From Propionispora sp. 2/2-37 (GTDB lineage: Bacteria; Bacillota; Negativicutes; Propionisporales; Propionisporaceae), in the NCBI RefSeq assembly GCF_001298735.1, contig NZ_CYSP01000018.1:1-64000 (forward strand): 64,000 nt of DNA. Direction: 5' to 3'. The translations under genes were made by a program, and so were the position numbers. Positions 59,748-64,000 of the stretch are shown piece after piece (the first letter of the stretch is position 1; every line of letters begins with the position of its first letter). The notes under the pieces were generated by a model that saw only the letters and a program-made list of their open reading frames with translations, searched no databases and was not told the origin of the DNA.

Positions 59748-60932
59748 ATGCTTTCACAAAATATTCATGATAAAATAAGCAAATCCTCGTGGATACGGGC
59801 CATGTTTGAACAGGGCGAGAAACTTCGCAAAATCCATGGACCGGAAAAGGTGTACGATTTCAGCCTGGGCAACCCTGACTACGAACCGCCGCAGGAAGTA
59901 CAGGCATCGCTTGAGAAATACATAAACGGCCAAACGGCAGGGCTTCACAAATATATGAATAATGCCGGTTATCCTGATATCAGAGAAAAAATAGCGAAAA
60001 AAACAAGCGCAGAAACCGGACTGCCGGTAACGCTTAACCATATTATTATGACCTGCGGTGCAGCCGGAGGGCTCAATGTAGTGCTGAAAAGCATTTTAAA
60101 TCCGGGAGATGAAGTCATCGTCCTGGCTCCGTACTTTGTAGAATACGGTTTTTATGCGGAAAACCATGGCGGTAAATTGGTGGTTGTCCCTACCGATCCT
60201 TCTACTTTCGAACCATCGCTCGTCGCGCTGGAAAAAGCCGTCACCCCGAAAACCAAAGCCTTGATTATCAATTCACCGAATAATCCCACCGGGGTTATCT
60301 ACAGTGAAGAAATATTAAAACAGGTTGCCCGGCTGCTTTCCAACAAGGAAAGGGAGTTTCATACTCAAATTCTGGTTATTTCGGATGAGCCCTACAGCAA
60401 AATTATCTATGACGATGCCAAAGTGCCCAGCATTCTCGCTCTTTTCCCAAACTCGGCCATCGTCAACTCCTACAGTAAATCGCTGGCTTTACCCGGTGAA
60501 CGCATTGGCTATATCGCGGTAAATCCCGGTATCGAAGACGTGGAGTTGTTAATTAGCGGCATGGTCTTCGCCAACCGTACCCTTGGCTTCGTAAACGCCC
60601 CTTCTCTCTTCCAAAGAGTTATCGGCGATTCCTTGGATGCCGCAGTCAATACCGATGAATATAAACGCAGGCGCGACTACTTATACAATCATCTGATCGA
60701 ATTGGGCTTTACCTGCGTCAAGCCGGAAGGAGCCTTTTACCTCTTCCCTAAAGCCCTTATACCTGACGATGTGGAATTTGCGCAGCGGGCGCTGAAATAC
60801 AATCTGTTAATCGTCCCCGGCAGCGGCTTTGGCTGCCCCGGCTATTTCCGCCTCGCTTACTGCGTCAGCATGGAAACCATCAAAAATTCCATTGGCGCCT
60901 TTAAAGCATTGGCGGAAGAGTTTAAAGGCTAA
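59748..60932 (+). CDS. Class I PLP-dependent aminotransferase (aspartate aminotransferase-like)
   Basis: A 394-residue fold-type I aminotransferase that exchanges amino groups between an amino acid and 2-oxoglutarate. The blocks are FSLGNPDYEPPQEV, MTCGAAGGLNVVLKSILNPG, NSPNNPTGVIYSEE, LVISDEPYSKIIYD and the PLP lysine in VNSYSKSLALPGERIGYIA. The C-terminal arginine is in GYFRLAYCVS. A weak AGGGGG precedes the ATG. The neighbouring dicarboxylate transporter makes aspartate/oxaloacetate the likely pair, but the substrate range of this group is wide. Confidence 0.9.
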   Translation: MLSQNIHDKISKSSWIRAMFEQGEKLRKIHGPEKVYDFSLGNPDYEPPQEVQASLEKYINGQTAGLHKYMNNAGYPDIREKIAKKTSAETGLPVTLNHIIMTCGAAGGLNVVLKSILNPGDEVIVLAPYFVEYGFYAENHGGKLVVVPTDPSTFEPSLVALEKAVTPKTKALIINSPNNPTGVIYSEEILKQVARLLSNKEREFHTQILVISDEPYSKIIYDDAKVPSILALFPNSAIVNSYSKSLALPGERIGYIAVNPGIEDVELLISGMVFANRTLGFVNAPSLFQRVIGDSLDAAVNTDEYKRRRDYLYNHLIELGFTCVKPEGAFYLFPKALIPDDVEFAQRALKYNLLIVPGSGFGCPGYFRLAYCVSMETIKNSIGAFKALAEEFKG

Positions 60933-60943
60933 ACAAAAAATAT

Positions 60944-60990
60944 AGGGCGCATTCCATTTATTTTATCAACATAATGGAATGCGCCCTTAA
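60944..60990. terminator. Terminator after the aminotransferase gene
   Basis: AGGGCGCATTCCATT (60944-60958) pairs with AATGGAATGCGCCCT (60973-60987). Both flanks are A/T-rich, so it may serve the convergent gene too. Confidence 0.85.
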
Positions 60991-61020
60991 ACATACTAGG
61001 GGAAATCCTGTTATTTTCCT

Positions 61021-61296
61021 TCAGCCCCGCTGCATGACCTCGGTCACCTTCCACTTCTCATGGGGAATAGTGACATATGCCATCATTTCATTTGGAGCAA
61101 TACTCCTTTCATCTTTAACCACCAAACAACCGACGATAGCCTCCCCCTCGGGCAGATAATTTGTCATCTCCTCAGTATACCCGACAAATCTGGCCACCTT
61201 TCCAGCAAGCACTTTTTCTAACCAATCACGTATCTCATGGGACGTAACATGTACATTATGCTCATGCAATACAACGATACCGTATTTTTGCCACAT
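61021..61296 (-). CDS. Hypothetical protein, 91 residues
   Basis: A small soluble protein with no signal peptide or membrane segment. It starts at ATG 61296 after GGGAG and ends in KWKVTEVMQRG. The visible pattern is alternating strands and charged helices (HEIRDWLEKVLAGKVARFVG, EAIVGCLVVKDERSIAPN). I recognise no family. It stands alone between two hairpins (60944-60990, 61358-61387). Confidence 0.6.
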   Translation of the reverse strand: MWQKYGIVVLHEHNVHVTSHEIRDWLEKVLAGKVARFVGYTEEMTNYLPEGEAIVGCLVVKDERSIAPNEMMAYVTIPHEKWKVTEVMQRG

Positions 61297-61357
61297 AATA
61301 CTCACTCTCCCTTATAAAAGATTACGACCAACAAGCGTAAAACCCTGCCAGACAGTC

Positions 61358-61390
61358 AAATCCCGGCATCAAGTTTGCCGGGATTTTCAT
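61358..61390. terminator. Hairpin between the deacetylase and hypothetical genes
   Basis: AAATCCCGGCA (61358-61368) pairs with TGCCGGGATTT (61376-61386). The T-run is moderate on the plus strand and short on the minus strand. Confidence 0.6.
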
Positions 61391-61424
61391 ATTCTTTGCA
61401 GTAGAACACCGCCTAGACCTATTT

Positions 61425-62282
61425 TTAAGGGATATAAATATAACCTGCCAGTGAAGTATTGCCCTCTTTTAATAGATAAGCCTTAAGATTTTGCAATGCA
61501 TTAACGATTTGTGTAAATTGAAGCCTCAGCCAGAAGCGAAAAAAGGTATGTTCCACCCCGCCAAAAACCGGAATCCGGTTTAAGGTATATAAGGTCGAGT
61601 TTTCTTTATCCCGTCCAAAATTAACGGTAAAGGCCGCCCGGTATCCTGCTTTTTTCGTCAATTCCACAATTCTCTGATCATAGTCTCCCCCTGGATACGC
61701 CAGATACTTCACTTCGCTGCCCAGCCGCCATTCCAAGGCCCGTTTTGACTGGACCAATTGTTTGATCACTTTTTCATCAGAAGCTTTGGACAGAGAGATA
61801 TGACTCAACGTGTGACTTTCAAAATCGAATCCGTTATCTTTCATTTCTTTAATCTGCGCCCAAGTCAAATACCGGTCATACTTGTCTACAAAATCCGTAA
61901 TGATAAAGATGGTTGCGCCAAAATGATATTTTTGCATAATCGGGTAAGCAACCTGGTAATTATCTTCATACCCGTCGTCAAACGTAATCAGCACCGGTTT
62001 ATGGGGAAGTTCTTTCCCTTCTTGTATATAGTCGGTCAACTGATCCGGTGAAATGGCCGTGTAGCCGGCATCATGCAAATACTTCATTTGCGCTTCGAAC
62101 TCCAAACTACTCAGAGTCAAAGCTGTATGAAACTTATCGTTAACTTGATGATAGTTCAAAACCGGGACTCCCTGAAAATAAGTCAAAGCAATATAGCTTA
62201 CGCCTGCCGCCACTATAACCGCAATGACAATGCCCCACATAAACTTTTTCGGGGTAACCGCTTTCAAGAAATACAACTCCAT
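61425..62282 (-). CDS. Membrane-anchored polysaccharide deacetylase
   Basis: A 285-residue protein with one N-terminal membrane helix (FMWGIVIAVIVAAGVSYIAL) and a NodB-type carbohydrate esterase domain in the periplasm. The metal/catalytic motifs are PVLITFDDGYEDNY (motif 1), FDFESHTLSHISLSK (motif 2, His-x3-His) and KYLAYPGGDYDQRIVELTKK (motif 3). It probably removes acetyl groups from a surface or wall polysaccharide. The AGAAGAG site before ATG is moderate. The C-terminal 50 residues (FWLRLQFTQIVNALQNLKAY) have no assigned domain. Confidence 0.92.
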   Translation of the reverse strand: MELYFLKAVTPKKFMWGIVIAVIVAAGVSYIALTYFQGVPVLNYHQVNDKFHTALTLSSLEFEAQMKYLHDAGYTAISPDQLTDYIQEGKELPHKPVLITFDDGYEDNYQVAYPIMQKYHFGATIFIITDFVDKYDRYLTWAQIKEMKDNGFDFESHTLSHISLSKASDEKVIKQLVQSKRALEWRLGSEVKYLAYPGGDYDQRIVELTKKAGYRAAFTVNFGRDKENSTLYTLNRIPVFGGVEHTFFRFWLRLQFTQIVNALQNLKAYLLKEGNTSLAGYIYIP

Positions 62283-62423
62283 TCTCTTCTCTATTGCGCG
62301 TAAATAACACTTCGTTTATGTACTGACACCCTACATTATGTGATGCTGAACTTTGCTTTGTCAAGACCTTACATATAAAAAATGGCATTAGCAGCTGGGA
62401 CCACGCCAATCGTCTGCCAATAT

Positions 62424-62454
62424 AAAAAAGGCTGCACTGATTTCAGTACAGCCT
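62424..62454 (-). terminator. Terminator of the YjbQ/TPI/aldolase genes
   Basis: AGGCTGCACTGA (62430-62441) pairs with TCAGTACAGCCT (62443-62454). On the minus strand a T6 run follows. Confidence 0.85.
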
Positions 62455-62487
62455 GTAAATCCATAGTCATTTTAAACCAGTCGAAGG

Positions 62488-63009
62488 TTATTTGCCCAAC
62501 ACTTGTATATAGATATTTCTGTTACGAACCCTGTTTTGATCCCAGTCCACAAAATAGATATATCCGACAGTGCCGGTCATGAGCTTGCCTTCCCTAATGA
62601 CAAAGGTCGCGCTGGAACCAATGAGCGAAGCGCGAAGATGCGCATCCGTGTTAAGCAATGTACCGGGGTCAGGCGGATAATTCGGATCGTTAAGCCCCAT
62701 GGCGAATTTCGTGTGCTCCGGTCCCGGACTGCGGTACTGGCCTTCGGTTACGCAGCGGGGGATAATTTTATCCATCACGTTATTCAAATCCACCTGAATA
62801 ACTTCATCGCCGTTGTAATTTTTATCATGCATATACTCTTCGAAAAATATGGAACAGGTGGTATGGGGAGTGGCTACTACGACAATTCCGTCCTGAACCT
62901 TGCTTTCAGCAATCACCCGGCGAACCTCACTGGTAATTTCATGATAGGAAGGCCGGTTTCCATTCGATGTAACAACTAAGCTGTCTCCATAAACAATCAT
63001 TTCTCTCAT
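62488..63009 (-). CDS. YjbQ/UPF0047-family protein
   Basis: A 173-residue cytoplasmic protein of the YjbQ family, whose E. coli member shows weak thiamine-phosphate synthase activity in vitro; the true reaction is unknown. The family signatures are VVVATPHTTCSIFFEEYMHD, the conserved YRSPGPEHTKFAMG with its His, the TDAHLRASLIGSS segment and the closing GYIYFVDWDQNR. The start overlaps the stop of the triosephosphate isomerase-like gene in ATGA; an ATG three codons further on (63000) is an alternative. Translational coupling suggests a functional link with the isomerase and aldolase genes. Confidence 0.88.
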   Translation of the reverse strand: MREMIVYGDSLVVTSNGNRPSYHEITSEVRRVIAESKVQDGIVVVATPHTTCSIFFEEYMHDKNYNGDEVIQVDLNNVMDKIIPRCVTEGQYRSPGPEHTKFAMGLNDPNYPPDPGTLLNTDAHLRASLIGSSATFVIREGKLMTGTVGYIYFVDWDQNRVRNRNIYIQVLGK

Positions 63010-63695
63010 CCTTTCTTGGCTTTTTTTAATGCTTGCAGCATTTCAACTATTTTTCCTTTCCGGCTCGGCGCATTCAGTATGCCACTGGTTCCGCCACTGC
63101 CATGGGCGCCTTGTGTAATTACCCGGTATACATCATCCCCGGTACTGACTCCGGCCGCCTGAATAATCAAAATAGAAGGATCAATTGATTTCACGGCATC
63201 ATTGGTTATACGGATATATTCATCATCACTGGTATTGCCTGTACCAATCAGACTGGTAGGTTCACAAATCATCACATCCGGTTTTAAATGAGCGATGGCT
63301 TTGCACTGCTGCACGGTATCCGCGCAAACCACCGTAATAATCCCTACCTCGTCAGCCCTTCGCATGGTCCTGTCTAAATCGCACAACGCCAAAGGTTTCT
63401 CCGCATGATTTAATATGACGGCCTCAACCCCCGCATGTTTTAATGCTTCCGGCAGGATGCGGCCCATCCCTCGCCCGGGAACAATGCCATCCATATGCTG
63501 AGCCGTGACAATAAGCTGCGAAGTGTTTTTTACGATAGCCGGAATATCCACCAATTGCGCCGTAAACATGATGTCCAGATCATATTCCTGGGCTAATTTA
63601 TCCGTAGCCATTGCTAACTCCAGACTTTCTTCACCATAAATATAAGCTTTCGGATTGACAATAAGAAACGGTGTCTTTATCTGCTTCTTATTCAT
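63006..63695 (-). CDS. Archaeal-type triosephosphate isomerase-like protein
   Basis: A TIM barrel of 229 residues closely patterned on archaeal triosephosphate isomerases and distinct from the usual 250-residue bacterial enzyme. The features are PFLIVNPKAYIYG (Asn/Lys of the active site), the region TAQHMDGIVPGRG, LPEALKHAGVEAVILNHAEK (catalytic His), TVVCADTVQQCKAIAHLKPD, the catalytic Glu in CEPTSLIGTG, and AAGVSTGDDVYRVI in the phosphate loop. ATG at 63695 follows GGAGGGAG. It lies between a class II aldolase gene and yjbQ in one operon. It may isomerise a triose or tetrose phosphate released by the aldolase rather than serve glycolysis. Confidence 0.82.
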   Translation of the reverse strand: MNKKQIKTPFLIVNPKAYIYGEESLELAMATDKLAQEYDLDIMFTAQLVDIPAIVKNTSQLIVTAQHMDGIVPGRGMGRILPEALKHAGVEAVILNHAEKPLALCDLDRTMRRADEVGIITVVCADTVQQCKAIAHLKPDVMICEPTSLIGTGNTSDDEYIRITNDAVKSIDPSILIIQAAGVSTGDDVYRVITQGAHGSGGTSGILNAPSRKGKIVEMLQALKKAKKG

Positions 63696-63715
63696 ATTCT
63701 CCCTCCTCACTTGTA

Positions 63716-64000
63716 TTAATTAATGGAAACTGTTCTGGTTTCAAAAACGGAATAATAGTGTTTAAGGCAATTCTGGGTACCGGTTTTGGCACTGCTTTTC
63801 ACTTCCAGGTAATTGCCCGGTTTTTTCCGGTTGATTTCATCCATGGCTGCATTTAAAAAATCAGAAAAAATATTAATTTTTGCAATACCGTTTTGCGCGC
63901 ATTTTTTTAAATTATTATCTCCGGAGGAAGATCCTCCATGCAAAACTAACGGAATGTCAATGGCTGCAGCAATTTCTTTCAGACGGTCAAAGCTGATTAT
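63716..64000 (-). CDS. Class II fructose/tagatose-bisphosphate aldolase-like protein, partial
   Basis: Only the C-terminal 94 codons lie in the window; the gene runs off the right edge. The zinc/phosphate-loop motif LVLHGGSSSGDNNLKKCAQN and the following GIAKINIFSDFLNAAMDEIN are diagnostic of class II ketose-bisphosphate aldolases (compare LHGGSG and KxNxxTD). These enzymes cleave ketose bisphosphates into two phosphorylated halves. It heads the visible part of an operon with the triosephosphate isomerase-like and YjbQ genes, 21 bp before the former. The substrate is unknown. Confidence 0.88.
   Translation of the reverse strand: MISFDRLKEIAAAIDIPLVLHGGSSSGDNNLKKCAQNGIAKINIFSDFLNAAMDEINRKKPGNYLEVKSSAKTGTQNCLKHYYSVFETRTVSIN

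Overview
The window comes from a spore-forming, Gram-negative-walled Firmicute of the Negativicutes, most like the Sporomusaceae (Pelosinus/Sporomusa relatives). Three things point there together: a GerA-type spore germination operon (3672-7884), a TonB-dependent outer-membrane receptor with its Fur-type control region (36141-40611), and a sodium-pumping methylmalonyl-CoA-type decarboxylase (50395-53832). Firmicute-style riboregulation (T-box, glycine riboswitch) and strong Shine-Dalgarno sites fit this. No rRNA, tRNA, CRISPR array, insertion sequence or prophage was seen. Most of the window is ordinary chromosomal coding sequence.

Layout. 13-3464: a glycosyltransferase, two paralogous small proteins of unknown function (one with a His/Asp/Lys-rich insert) and GDP-mannose dehydratase. 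3672-7884: germination receptor genes in the order A-C-B plus a 46-residue membrane protein. 7944-19590: mostly minus-strand housekeeping genes (proA, a PHP phosphoesterase, aroF behind a T-box leader with two terminator modules, a small P-loop kinase, MATE pump, arginase, FMN-binding protein, hemerythrin, pta). Several very small membrane-protein genes lie in the gaps. 19856-27640: GIY-YIG protein, anaerobic ribonucleotide reductase with a pair of NrdR boxes, a frameshifted lipoprotein, an orphan sensor kinase, an acyltransferase fused to a cyclic-nucleotide-type domain, and a glycine-riboswitch-controlled ABC binding protein. 28182-34871: zwf-pgl-gnd (oxidative pentose phosphate pathway) and an M16C peptidase.

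35258-40611 is an iron/siderophore module: an AraC regulator divergent from a TonB receptor, a DUF3649-like protein and a PepSY membrane protein. A 45-bp perfect palindrome before the regulator carries a Fur-like box and a complete -35/-10 pair on both strands. 40675-47460 is a mannose-family PTS (IIA, IIB, IIC, IID) with manA and a LevR-type sigma-54 activator; a clear -24/-12 promoter and paired upstream repeats sit before the PTS genes.

47911-60932 is a C4-dicarboxylate module. Two paralogous DcuS/CitA-type kinase-regulator pairs flank a four-subunit Na+ decarboxylase and an SLC13 carrier; a DcuA/B-type exchanger and an aminotransferase follow. The logic is sensing and importing dicarboxylates and turning their decarboxylation into a sodium gradient. 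61021-64000 holds a hypothetical protein, a polysaccharide deacetylase, a YjbQ-family protein, an archaeal-type triosephosphate isomerase-like protein and the 3' end of a class II aldolase cut by the window edge.
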